52,582 nucleotides of DNA from Mariprofundales bacterium (GTDB taxonomy: Bacteria; Pseudomonadota; Zetaproteobacteria; Mariprofundales; J009), in assembly GCA_030950645.1 (NCBI GenBank), contig JAUZRF010000087.1:1-52582 (forward strand). The letters are read 5' to 3'. The notes under the pieces are model-generated. The model was not told the DNA's origin. It saw nothing but the letters and a program-made list of their open reading frames with translations, and did not search any database. Below are positions 16,988-26,234 of this stretch, piece after piece. Within the stretch, counting starts at the first letter, position 1, and every line of letters starts with the position of its first letter. The position numbers and the translations under genes are program-made.

Positions 16988-18802
16988 ATGGCTTATCTCT
17001 CAACTGACCGCGTCGCCCACCACTTCTACGATGTCGTGATCATTGGCGCTGGTGGCGCAGGCATGCGTTGTGCACTGCAACTGGCCAATGAGGGCCACCG
17101 GGTGGCGGTGTTAAGCAAGGTTCTGCCTACCCGCTCCCATACCGGTGCCGCGCAAGGCGGTATCAATGCGGCTCTGGGCAATGTGGTCTCCGATCACTGG
17201 CTGTGGCACATGTACGATACGGTCAAGGGCTCCGATTATTTGGGCGATCAGGATGCGATCGAATATATGTGTCGCGCGGCGCCGTTGGTGGTCAAGGAGC
17301 TGGAGCATCTCGGTGTGCCGTTTACGCGTCAGGAGGATGGCCGGATCTACCAACGCGCCTTTGGTGGCCAGATGCGCGAGTTTGGTGAAGGTGGGATTGC
17401 TAAGCGCTCCTGCGCGGTTGCAGATCGGACTGGGCATGCCATTTTACACACCCTGTATCAACAGAACCTGCGCGCCAAAACCAAGATTTACGAGGAGTTT
17501 TTCGCCTTGGATTTGATTACCGATGCCGATGGCTGCCACGGTGTCACCGCGTGGGATATTGCCCAAGGAGCGTATCATCTGTTTCAAGCCAAGGCGATTG
17601 TGTTGGCGACTGGAGGGGCGGGACGAATTTTTCAGACCACCACCAATGCCCATATCAATACTGGCGATGGCGGTGCGCTGGCACTCAATGCTGGTTATCA
17701 GTTAGAGGACATGGAGTTTTTTCAATTTCACCCCACCGGTATTGCTGATGTCGGCCCGTTGATCACCGAAGGGGTGCGTGGCGAAGGTGGCTATCTGCTC
17801 AACTCGGAGGGTGAGCGATTTATGGAACGCTATGCCCCCACCGCTAAGGATCTGGCTAGCCGTGATGTGGTGTCGCGTGCCATCGCATTGGAGATTCGTG
17901 CTGGACGGGGCTGTGGTCCGAACAAGGATTACGCACTGCTTAAGCTTGACCATTTGGGTGAGGAGTTGATCCTCTCCAAACTGCCCAATATCCATCAGTT
18001 AGCACTGCGCTTTGGTGGTGTGGATTGCACTAAGGAGTCGATTCCAGTGCAGCCAACCGCCCACTACACCATGGGCGGTATCCCTGCCAATCGGTTTGGT
18101 GAGGTGGTCTCTACCGATCACGACGATGCCGAAACGGTGGTGCCGGGGCTGTTTGCGATCGGTGAAGCTTCCTGCACCTCGGTGCATGGTGCCAATCGCT
18201 TGGGCTGTAACTCCCTGTTGGAGATTATCGTCTTTGGCCGTGCCTGCGGCAACCGAGTGATGCGGCGCCTCAATGCGCACCGCTACCATGTCACCCTACC
18301 GCCGGATTGTTGGCAGCCGGGGGTGGAGCGGGTGGAACGCTGGTTAGGTGGTGATGATTCCGCTACCGATACCCCATCGGCCAACGCGCCATCGGTAGCC
18401 ACCCTGCGTGAGCAGATGCAGAAGACGATGCAACACCATTTCAGCGTCTACCGCACTGCGGAATCGATGGCTGAGGGGGTGGCCAATATTGAGACGCTCT
18501 ATGCTCAGTTGGCGGATGTGCGTATTTCCGACCATAACCGTCTGTTCAATACCGCGTTGATTGAGGCGATGGAGTTGGAGAATTTGATGCAGCTAGCACG
18601 ATCCACTGCTGCCAGTGCGGCGGCGCGTACCGAATCGCGTGGCGCCCACGCCCACGAGGATCATCCCGAGCGTGATGACATCAACTGGCTCAAACACACC
18701 TTGGCGGGGTTGGATGACGATAAAATCGCACTCGATTACAAGCCAGTACGGATGCAACCGATGACGGTTGAATCGTTTCCACCCAAGAAGCGGGTCTATT
18801 AA
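16988..18802 (+). CDS. sdhA: Succinate dehydrogenase flavoprotein subunit
   Basis: [52 protein letters not shown]. Confidence 0.98.
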   Translation: MAYLSTDRVAHHFYDVVIIGAGGAGMRCALQLANEGHRVAVLSKVLPTRSHTGAAQGGINAALGNVVSDHWLWHMYDTVKGSDYLGDQDAIEYMCRAAPLVVKELEHLGVPFTRQEDGRIYQRAFGGQMREFGEGGIAKRSCAVADRTGHAILHTLYQQNLRAKTKIYEEFFALDLITDADGCHGVTAWDIAQGAYHLFQAKAIVLATGGAGRIFQTTTNAHINTGDGGALALNAGYQLEDMEFFQFHPTGIADVGPLITEGVRGEGGYLLNSEGERFMERYAPTAKDLASRDVVSRAIALEIRAGRGCGPNKDYALLKLDHLGEELILSKLPNIHQLALRFGGVDCTKESIPVQPTAHYTMGGIPANRFGEVVSTDHDDAETVVPGLFAIGEASCTSVHGANRLGCNSLLEIIVFGRACGNRVMRRLNAHRYHVTLPPDCWQPGVERVERWLGGDDSATDTPSANAPSVATLREQMQKTMQHHFSVYRTAESMAEGVANIETLYAQLADVRISDHNRLFNTALIEAMELENLMQLARSTAASAAARTESRGAHAHEDHPERDDINWLKHTLAGLDDDKIALDYKPVRMQPMTVESFPPKKRVY

Positions 18803-18806
18803 AACC

Positions 18807-19529
18807 ATGGCTGAAATGATTCTACTCGATATCTTCCGTTTTGATCCTGAGAATCAAAACGATGGTGAAAAATCTGAGCGTATTCAACGCTATGAAGTGC
18901 CAATGGGTAAACTAGGCATGAAACTGCTTGATGCCCTCAATCATATCAAATGGCACATCGATTCCACCCTCACCTTCCGCCGTTCTTGTGGTGAGGGGGT
19001 GTGCGGATCGGATGGCATGAATATCAATGGTATCAATGGTCTAGGGTGCATCACCCCCATTGCTGGTTTGGCGCAACCGATTCGTATCTATCCGCTACCC
19101 AACATGCCGATTATCCGTGACCTGGTGGTGGATACTACCCACTTCTTTGATCAATACCGCCAGATCAAACCATGGTTGCGGAGTGATACCCCAATCCCGG
19201 AGCATGAGCGCCTGCAAACACCGGAGCAGCGTGAGCAACTTGATGGCAAATATGAGTGCATTCTTTGCGCCTGTTGCACCACCTCCTGCCCGTCATGGTG
19301 GTGGAATGGTGATCGCTTCTTAGGCCCTGCCGCGCTGCTGCAAGCCGATCGTTGGATCAGCGATTCGCGTGATGAAGCGACTGGTGAACGGCTTGATGCG
19401 CTGGAGGACAGCTTCAAGCTTTACCGCTGTCACCAGATCATGAACTGTGTCCAAGCCTGCCCCAAAGAGCTCAACCCGACGGCGGCGATTAACCACATCA
19501 AGCGGGCGCTGATTACCCGAAAGAGTTAG
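18807..19529 (+). CDS. sdhB: Succinate dehydrogenase iron-sulfur subunit
   Basis: RRSCGEGVCGSDGMNING; CILCACCTTSCPSWWWN; YRCHQIMNCVQACPKELNP; start at MAEMILLD. Confidence 0.98.
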   Translation: MAEMILLDIFRFDPENQNDGEKSERIQRYEVPMGKLGMKLLDALNHIKWHIDSTLTFRRSCGEGVCGSDGMNINGINGLGCITPIAGLAQPIRIYPLPNMPIIRDLVVDTTHFFDQYRQIKPWLRSDTPIPEHERLQTPEQREQLDGKYECILCACCTTSCPSWWWNGDRFLGPAALLQADRWISDSRDEATGERLDALEDSFKLYRCHQIMNCVQACPKELNPTAAINHIKRALITRKS

Positions 19530-19532
19530 ACG

Positions 19533-19754
19533 ATGGGTAAGTCGGTAGTGCTACGCAAGGCGCTGTTTCACCTCCGTCGCCAGGGCATGTGCGAGCTCGA
19601 TGCCTGGCTGGCTCCATTGGAATCGGTGCTGACTGAGCAGCCGCAACTGGCGGATGATGTTGAGGCGCTTCTCACCCAAGAACCCAACCGATTGCTGGCG
19701 ATGATGGAGGGAAAGCTGCCTATTCCCGTTGCGTTGCGTCCATGGCTGTCTTAA
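19533..19754 (+). CDS. sdhE: FAD assembly factor SdhE
   Basis: 73-aa protein (Sdh5 family size and pattern) directly after sdhB. Confidence 0.8.
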   Translation: MGKSVVLRKALFHLRRQGMCELDAWLAPLESVLTEQPQLADDVEALLTQEPNRLLAMMEGKLPIPVALRPWLS

Positions 19755-20623
19755 GCATGCACCGTGGAGGCGCGGAGGCGCGGAGCAACAGAGAAAATCT
19801 TGGTGAAATCGCCATGCCCGCGCAGAGGGGCATGCGATGCTTTGGCCTAGTTGTTCTATTCGCGCTCCTGCTCACCGGCTGCCAGCAGGACAGAACGAAG
19901 GCGCTTGTCCCCGCCGATGCGGTTCCGGCCACCTCCACCACCCTCTATCTTGATCCTCCACAGCTTGATCTGGGTGAGGTGGATGGCAGCAAGCCGATTC
20001 AAGCTACCCTGCTGCTACGCAATATCAGCGATCACGCAACGATGGTGGGATCAGTGCAAAGCTCATGCGGCTGCACCAATGCCCGGCTGGAGAGCACACT
20101 GTTGCCGCCTCAGGGTTTTAGCCCACTCCATGTCACCATCGATCCGTTTGCCAAGCGCGGTGAGGTACACAAACTGGTGACCATCACCGATCAGACCGGA
20201 GCGGTCACCCGCAGCACCATCACCATGCGGGTGCGCCCATCGACCCATGCCATGGGAATCGATCCCATGGGACTCGATCCGGGAGCCCATGCGATGGGAA
20301 TCGATCCCATAGGAGCCCATGCGATGGGCAAGAGGGAAAGCCTGTTCGCAGGAAAGTGTGCCAAGTGCCATGCCGCCCCAGCACGAGGGTTGCGGCAGGG
20401 GAAGGCGATCTACCGTGCAGTTTGTATCATGTGCCACGGCAAGAATGGAAAAGGTGGTTATGCGCCGGCACTCAAGGGTAAGCGTTCTGACGCGCTATTC
20501 GCCATCATCACGCATGGTGCAGGCAATCCCGCCATGCCGGCCTTTGCCCGTGAACACGGTGGACCGCTATCGCCAGCGCAAATCCGTGCGCTTACCTCCT
20601 GGTTATCGCACGGTGCGCATTGA
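19742..20623 (+). CDS. DUF1573 domain / cytochrome c fusion lipoprotein
   Basis: Lipobox LLLTGCQQ; DUF1573 SSCGCT; heme motifs CAKCH and CIMCH; start may be downstream. Confidence 0.8.
   Translation: MAVLSMHRGGAEARSNRENLGEIAMPAQRGMRCFGLVVLFALLLTGCQQDRTKALVPADAVPATSTTLYLDPPQLDLGEVDGSKPIQATLLLRNISDHATMVGSVQSSCGCTNARLESTLLPPQGFSPLHVTIDPFAKRGEVHKLVTITDQTGAVTRSTITMRVRPSTHAMGIDPMGLDPGAHAMGIDPIGAHAMGKRESLFAGKCAKCHAAPARGLRQGKAIYRAVCIMCHGKNGKGGYAPALKGKRSDALFAIITHGAGNPAMPAFAREHGGPLSPAQIRALTSWLSHGAH
20243..20330 (+). repeat. In-frame 42-bp-period repeat with internal palindromes
   Basis: CCCATGC[C/G]ATGGGAATCGATCCCAT occurs twice 42 bp apart plus a third partial unit; encodes HAMGIDPMGLDPGAHAMGIDPIGAHAMG. 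Confidence 0.85.
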
Positions 20624-20694
20624 GTCCCCTAACGCATTGAGCTTACCCCCCCTGTGAGCTAGCCTTCTCCGCATATTGGCGGCGGCGCATCAAC

Positions 20695-20782
20695 GGAAGG
20701 GTGGCAGAGTGGCCGAATGCACCGGTCTTGAAAACCGGCAATGGGAAACCATTCGTGGGTTCAAATCCCACCCCTTCCGCCA
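20695..20782 (+). tRNA. tRNA-Ser (TGA)
   Basis: GGAAGGG acceptor pairs with CCCTTCC, TTCAAATC T-loop, anticodon TGA in ggtcTTGAaaacc, long variable arm, encoded CCA. Confidence 0.95.
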
Positions 20783-20840
20783 TTGCCATGTATATTTTCG
20801 ATCCATGCGCGGAATCCGTTAGCGCCTAGCAACCCTCTTT

Positions 20841-20992
20841 GTAACTACTCAGCACCCATTGAAAACATCCCGTAACTGCTCAGATCGCTTCCGGTTTTTC
20901 TGATAGCAAGGCGAAAAAGCGGAGTTTACTACTGTCAATGCGCATTTTTCAACGCCGCTATCGGGAAAACCGGGAGTGAGCTGAGTAGTTAC
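20841..20992 (+). mobile_element. MITE-like element (subtype II), full copy with perfect 8-bp TSD
   Basis: gtaactactcagcacccattg...gtgagctgagtagttac flanked by ccctcttt (20833-20840 and 20993-21000). Confidence 0.95.
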
Positions 20993-21013
20993 CCCTCTTT
21001 ATGGTTGGAGACC

Positions 21014-22396
21014 CTATTGTCCGGCAACGGTCATTCCTGCGATTGCGATGCTGGGGACAGCGCTGGATCCGAACCAAGTCAGGTCCGCGCCAACATGCGT
21101 CACTTGAGCAAACATCTGCTTAAGGTTTCCGGCGATGGTAATGCCCTGCACCGGGCGTGTGAGTATCCCGTTTTCGATCAGAAATCCGCTGGCACCACGC
21201 GAATAGTCACCAGTGATGCCATTGATGCCGAAGCCGATCAATTCGGTGACCAGCAGGCCGTTGCCGATCTCCGCCACCATCGCCTGTTGGGACAGGGTGC
21301 CGGGCTGCCAGATCAGGTTGGAGGCTCCGATAGCGATATCCCCAGTTAGCCCGCGTTTGGCACTGCCGGTGGGGGGCTGTTGGAGCCGTTTAGCGGCGTA
21401 GCGGTCGGTGAGGAAGCACGCCAATACGCCGTCTGCAATCAGGCGATTGCTGTGGCAACGCGTCCCTTCGCCATCAAATAGGCGGTTGCCTAGCCCCTGC
21501 GGATGGTTGGGGATATCATCAATACAGACGCTATTCGGGAACAGCGATTGCCCTAGTGCATCGGTGAGAAACGAGCGTTGTTGTAGCACCGCGCGACCAT
21601 TGATCGCTGAGGTCAGGTGGCCAAGCAGCGAGGTGGCGGTACGCGGCTCAAACACCACCGTGGTCTTGCCACTTGCCATGGTGCCGGGATTCAATCGCCG
21701 CACTACCCTTTGCGCCGCTTCGTTGGCGATCTGTTCGGGCGAATGGAGATCCGCGGCATGCAGCGCTTGATGCCAGCTATAATCGCGCTGCATCCCCTCA
21801 CCGCTACCTGCGATCACCGACACACTCAGTGAGGCCGAACCCTTGTGGTAAAGGGCAGCGAAGCCGTCGCTGGAGCAGTAGGCCATGTGACTACTACCAA
21901 AGCCCGCATCTGCCCCTTCACTATTGTTGATGGCGTGGTCGTAGGCGAGTGCGGTCTCCTCACAAGCCAACGCTGCTGCCTTGGCCTGCTCTAGGCTCCA
22001 GCCAGCATTCGTATGGTCATGCGTCTGCTGCCAGCCATGCAGTTCAGCTTGCGAGGGGTGGTCGGCACCAATCGGCGGCACAGCATCGGGATCAGGCTCG
22101 GAGATACGCGCCATGGCGATCACCTGCTGCGCCAGTTTATGCAGACCATCGGCAGATAGATCCGAGGTGGATGCGGTAGCGAACGCCATGCCGCAGCCTT
22201 GTTTTTGGTGGTTTTCTGCGGGGGTTGCGACAAAGGCGCGCAGGCCAATGCCGCAGGAATCCTCGCGTTCCACCGACTCCACCGCACCATTGCGTACCGC
22301 AATGGAATCCCCACTGTTGGCAACCGCAATGGCGTCCGCATGGATCGCTCCAGCCTCGGTTGCGATAGCGATAAGTTGCTCGGTTGCGCCATTCAT
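21014..22396 (-). CDS. pmbA: Metalloprotease PmbA/TldE
   Basis: 460-aa TldD/PmbA family; GTRCHSNRLIADGVLACFLTDRYAAKRL; NGITGDYSRGASGFLIENG. Confidence 0.93.
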   Translation of the reverse strand: MNGATEQLIAIATEAGAIHADAIAVANSGDSIAVRNGAVESVEREDSCGIGLRAFVATPAENHQKQGCGMAFATASTSDLSADGLHKLAQQVIAMARISEPDPDAVPPIGADHPSQAELHGWQQTHDHTNAGWSLEQAKAAALACEETALAYDHAINNSEGADAGFGSSHMAYCSSDGFAALYHKGSASLSVSVIAGSGEGMQRDYSWHQALHAADLHSPEQIANEAAQRVVRRLNPGTMASGKTTVVFEPRTATSLLGHLTSAINGRAVLQQRSFLTDALGQSLFPNSVCIDDIPNHPQGLGNRLFDGEGTRCHSNRLIADGVLACFLTDRYAAKRLQQPPTGSAKRGLTGDIAIGASNLIWQPGTLSQQAMVAEIGNGLLVTELIGFGINGITGDYSRGASGFLIENGILTRPVQGITIAGNLKQMFAQVTHVGADLTWFGSSAVPSIAIAGMTVAGQ

Positions 22397-23814
22397 GTCT
22401 GGGTTCCTCCCACGGTTAGTTCATCGATTCGGATGGTGGGAAGCCCAACACCGACCGGCACCGATTGTCCACCCTTGCCGCAGGTGCCGACTCCGGGATC
22501 CAGTGCCAAATCGTTGCCGATCATCGACACCTTGTGCAGCACTTCATGGCCGGAGCCGATCAGTGTCGCCCCTTTGACGGGGTATTGAATGACACCGTTC
22601 TCCACATAGTAGGCTTCTGAGGTGGTGAAGACGAATTTTCCTGAGGTGATATCGACCTGGCCGCCACCGAAATTGACCGCATAGATACCGCGATCCAGCG
22701 AGGCCAGCACATCTTCAGGGGTGTCATTGCCTGCCAGCATGAAGGTGTTGGTCATGCGCGGTTGAATCGGGTGGGCATAGGATTCACGGCGGCCGTTGCC
22801 GGTCGACTGCATGCCCATGAGGCGGGCGTTTTGGCGGTCACAGAGGTAGCCAATCAGAATGCCGTCCTCGATCAGCACCGTGCGCTGGCTTGGCGTGCCT
22901 TCATCGTCAATAGTCAGCGAGCCGCGCCGTTCGGCGATGGAGCCATCGTCCACCACCGTGATGCCGCGCGCCGCCACCTGTTTGCCGAGCTTATCGGCAA
23001 ATACTGAGGTGCCTTTGCGGTTGAAGTCTCCCTCCAGCCCGTGGCCGATCGCCTCGTGGAGCAGAATTCCTGGCCAGCCTGAGCCGAGCACCACGGGCAT
23101 GGTTCCCGCTGGTGCCGCATGCGCGCCTAGGTTGAGTGTCGCGAGCCGCACCGCCTCGCGCACCCATCGCTGCGGCCCATCACCGTCAATGAGGCGCTGC
23201 AACGAGAACCGGCCGCCACCGCCAGCACTGCCGGTCTCTCGTTGGCCGTTTTCCTCAACCACTACCGACACATTGAGGCGCACCAGTGGTCGCACATCGT
23301 GGAGGTGGGCGCCATCCATGCGCACAATGTGGATGTCGGAGAAGGTGGAGGAGATGCTGGCAAAGACCTGCCGCACCCGTGGATCCAGCCCACGTGCCAG
23401 TCCGTCAAGCTGCTCTAGCAACGCTTTGCGTTGGCTAAAATCCACCCCATCGGCGGGATTTACTGCTTGATAGAGGCTGGGAACGGCGATGCCCGCATGA
23501 ATATTGACCGGCGCAGCATTGCCACCATCCCCAGCGATTGCTCGCGCCGACTTCGCGGCTTGCAACAGTGCAGCTGGCTCTAGGCGATCAGTAAAGGCAT
23601 GACCTGCCGCCTCCCCTTTGATCACCCGCGCACCGATCCCCTGGCGACTAGAGGCCGAGATATGTTTTACCCGCCCCTCCTCCAGCGCCAGCGATTCGGA
23701 ACTGGCACTTTGCAGGTAGAGATCGCCGTCATCGGCATCGGCTGGCAGCATGTGAGATAGGGTGTGTTGAAGCGCTTCCTCAGCGATGGGAAGCACGGAA
23801 TGGTATTGACTCAT
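22393..23814 (-). CDS. tldD: Metalloprotease TldD
   Basis: HEAIGHGLEGDFNRKGTSVFADKLG; RMTNTFMLAG; 4-bp overlap with pmbA. Confidence 0.96.
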   Translation of the reverse strand: MSQYHSVLPIAEEALQHTLSHMLPADADDGDLYLQSASSESLALEEGRVKHISASSRQGIGARVIKGEAAGHAFTDRLEPAALLQAAKSARAIAGDGGNAAPVNIHAGIAVPSLYQAVNPADGVDFSQRKALLEQLDGLARGLDPRVRQVFASISSTFSDIHIVRMDGAHLHDVRPLVRLNVSVVVEENGQRETGSAGGGGRFSLQRLIDGDGPQRWVREAVRLATLNLGAHAAPAGTMPVVLGSGWPGILLHEAIGHGLEGDFNRKGTSVFADKLGKQVAARGITVVDDGSIAERRGSLTIDDEGTPSQRTVLIEDGILIGYLCDRQNARLMGMQSTGNGRRESYAHPIQPRMTNTFMLAGNDTPEDVLASLDRGIYAVNFGGGQVDITSGKFVFTTSEAYYVENGVIQYPVKGATLIGSGHEVLHKVSMIGNDLALDPGVGTCGKGGQSVPVGVGLPTIRIDELTVGGTQT

Positions 23815-23847
23815 CGGTTGATGGTAGCCGGTAGCGCGTTGGTGACA

Positions 23848-23973
23848 AGGAGGATCAGCCTGACCGATCTGGATAATCTACCCGACCCCGATGATCTGGC
23901 GCGGGAGATGATCAAGAATATGGCGGCGGGTTTGGAGCGTTTCAGGGCGGTGCGCAATAGCCTTGAACGGTAA
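23848..23973 (+). pseudogene. Possible HsdM (type I restriction methyltransferase) C-terminal remnant
   Basis: VTRRISLTDLDNLPDPDDLAREMIKNMAAGLERFRAVRNSLER* resembles the D-LPDPD-LA-EI--(N/D)L-A-LE-F extreme C-terminus of HsdM proteins. Confidence 0.45.
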
Positions 23974-24094
23974 CAGGATTATGCGCCAGATCTGATTACA
24001 GACATGATCACCCTTTGGTGCTAGGGGTGCATTCATGTAGGTTTCGACCTTTGGCTCGGTAGAGTCAGCAATGCGACGGTAGGGGAGTGGTGCA

Positions 24095-25021
24095 ATGATG
24101 ATGAATTTTGCAGAGAGAGATGGTTGGATCTGGATGGATGGCGAAATGGTGCCGTGGCGTGATGCCAAGGTGCATGTTCTTACCCACACCCTCCATTATG
24201 GGATGGGCGTTTTCGAGGGTGTGCGCGCCTACGAAACGGACAAGGGTGCGGCCATTTTTCGGCTTGATGAGCATACCAATCGGCTATTTCGTTCGGCCAA
24301 AATTATGAATATGCCGATGCCCTTTGATCACGCTACCATCCAGCAGGCACAGATAGACTCCGTGCGTAAAAACGGATTGAAGTCCGCCTATTTGCGTCCG
24401 ATTGTCTTCTATGGCTCCGAAGGAATGGGGCTTCGTGCCGATAATCTCAAGGTACATGTTGCGATAGCTGCCTGGGAGTGGGGAGCATATTTAGGAGAGG
24501 ATGCGATCAATAATGGAATCCGTATTCGCACCTCCTCTTACACCCGTCACCATGTGAATATCTCAATGTGCAAGGCCAAAGCGTGTGGTAACTACATCAA
24601 CTCGATGCTGGCGCTGACCGAGGCGCTACGCGATGGTTATGATGAAACGCTACTGCTCGATGTGGAAGGTTTTGTTGCGGAAGGTAGCGGTGAGAATATC
24701 TTTATTCTGCGTGATAATGTGCTCTACACCCCTGATTTGACCTCGGCACTAGATGGCATTACTCGCGCTACTATCATGCAGTTGGCGACAGAGGGTGGCA
24801 TTAAAGTGGTGGAGAAACGCATTACCCGCGATGAGGTCTATATTGCGGATGAGGCGTTTTTTACCGGCACCGCAGCGGAGGTCACACCGATTCGCGAAGT
24901 GGATGGCAGAACCATCGGTACAGGCAAGCCCGGCGCGATTACCAAGGTGCTGCAAGAGACCTATTTTGACTCGGTACATGGCAAGGACACCGTTCACCAC
25001 CACTGGCTCACGGTGGTATAA
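24095..25021 (+). CDS. ilvE: Branched-chain amino acid aminotransferase
   Basis: HTLHYGMGVFEGVRAY, GYDETLLLDVEGFVAEGSGENIF, FFTGTAAEVTPI. Confidence 0.96.
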   Translation: MMMNFAERDGWIWMDGEMVPWRDAKVHVLTHTLHYGMGVFEGVRAYETDKGAAIFRLDEHTNRLFRSAKIMNMPMPFDHATIQQAQIDSVRKNGLKSAYLRPIVFYGSEGMGLRADNLKVHVAIAAWEWGAYLGEDAINNGIRIRTSSYTRHHVNISMCKAKACGNYINSMLALTEALRDGYDETLLLDVEGFVAEGSGENIFILRDNVLYTPDLTSALDGITRATIMQLATEGGIKVVEKRITRDEVYIADEAFFTGTAAEVTPIREVDGRTIGTGKPGAITKVLQETYFDSVHGKDTVHHHWLTVV

Positions 25022-25036
25022 ATGGCAGTGAATGCG

Positions 25037-25936
25037 CTATTCGGTGACGGTGCCTTTTTTGAGAGAGTCGTGGTGGTGGATCAGCAAACCAATACCGCCG
25101 AGGATGGCTGCTGAGGCCACAATAATGCGGAGCGTGATGGGCTCGGCGAGCAGTATTGCGCCTCCCAATGCCGTGAGTACCGGCACGCAGAGCTGAACCG
25201 TGGCCGCTTGGGTGGCGCGGAGGGCGGGTAGCGCCTCGTACCAGATCACATAGCCCAAACCTGAGGTGATTGCGCCTGAAAGCAGCGCATAGCCGACACC
25301 GTTTGCATCCCACGATGCGCCTGGTGCGGCGATTAGACTCAGTACTACGGCCAGTGGTACCGCGCGTAAGAAATTCCCTGCGGTGGTGTTGATTGGGTTG
25401 CGGCCTTTGTTGGCGTTGGATTTCCCTAGCAGTGAATAGATACCCCACGCCACTCCCGATGTCAGCATCAGGAGTGAGGCTCCCAGTGGTGGCGGTGCCA
25501 ATCCGGGAAGTAGCAGCCCAACCATTCCCGCCAGTGCGATCAGTAGACCAACAATCTGCCACCGCTGCAATCGCTCCCCAGATGCGATGCCGTGGCCGGT
25601 CATGGTGGCGTGAATGGCACCGTAGAGGAGTAGAGCCCCGGTGGCTGCCGACAGGCTCCTGTAGGCAAAAGAGAAGCCCGCTGCATAGACAAAGAGCGCG
25701 CCAGCGGAGCGCCAATCGCCATCGATTTGCGATGCCCCACTGCGCCAGCGTACGATGATCCACAGCATGACCGCACCAGAAAGTAGCCGCAGCGAGGTGA
25801 AGCTGGCGGCATCAATCGCGGTATGTTTTAACGCCTCACGGCACAGCAGCGAGTTGGCGGCGAAAGCAAGCATGGCCAAGGTGGTTAGCACGATGGTGCG
25901 CTTGGAATCATCTAATCGCAATCGCAGACGCTCCAA
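25037..25936 (-). CDS. EamA/DMT family transporter
   Basis: Ten-TM-like ORF; AAILGGIGLLI, LSGAITSGLGYVIWYEAL; TTG start. Confidence 0.85.
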   Translation of the reverse strand: MERLRLRLDDSKRTIVLTTLAMLAFAANSLLCREALKHTAIDAASFTSLRLLSGAVMLWIIVRWRSGASQIDGDWRSAGALFVYAAGFSFAYRSLSAATGALLLYGAIHATMTGHGIASGERLQRWQIVGLLIALAGMVGLLLPGLAPPPLGASLLMLTSGVAWGIYSLLGKSNANKGRNPINTTAGNFLRAVPLAVVLSLIAAPGASWDANGVGYALLSGAITSGLGYVIWYEALPALRATQAATVQLCVPVLTALGGAILLAEPITLRIIVASAAILGGIGLLIHHHDSLKKGTVTE

Positions 25937-26050
25937 CGCAGGTACTCACGGGTCTCTAGCCGTTGTGGATGATCAAGCAGTTCCGCGCCTTGCTCAATCA
26001 CTCGCCCATTGCAGATGAATATCACCATATCGGCGAGACGCCGTGATGTA
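25912..26050 (-). pseudogene. PstB-like ABC ATPase C-terminal remnant
   Basis: Minus-strand translation SRRLADMVIFICNGRVIEQGAELLDHPQRLETREYLRWSVCDCD*. Confidence 0.75.
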
Positions 26051-26147
26051 CAATACTGGCGATCCCTACCCCAGAACCACCGCCGGAAACGGTGATTGTG
26101 ATCTCTGGGTGTAATTGGTGGTAGGCCTTAGCCGCCGTTGATACCAT
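26049..26147 (-). pseudogene. PstS-like phosphate-binding protein N-terminal remnant
   Basis: Minus-strand translation MVSTAAKAYHQLHPEITITVSGGGSGVGIASIVHHG. Confidence 0.75.
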
Positions 26148-26156
26148 GGGAAAAAT

Positions 26157-26225
26157 GTAACTACTCAGCGCACTTCCGGTTTTCCCGATAGCGGCGTTGA
26201 AAAATGCTCATTTACAGTAGTAAAC
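26157..26225 (-). repeat. MITE half copy
   Basis: gtaactactcagcgcacttccggttttcccgatagcggcgttgaaaaatgctcatttacagtagtaaac; stops at the palindrome centre. Confidence 0.88.
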
Positions 26226-26234
26226 ATAGTGAGT

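Noticed and set aside
25008-25763. 251-aa minus-strand ORF overlapping the EamA gene
   Set aside because: Alternate frame of the EamA transporter; composition (H/R/T-rich) is typical of a shadow frame.
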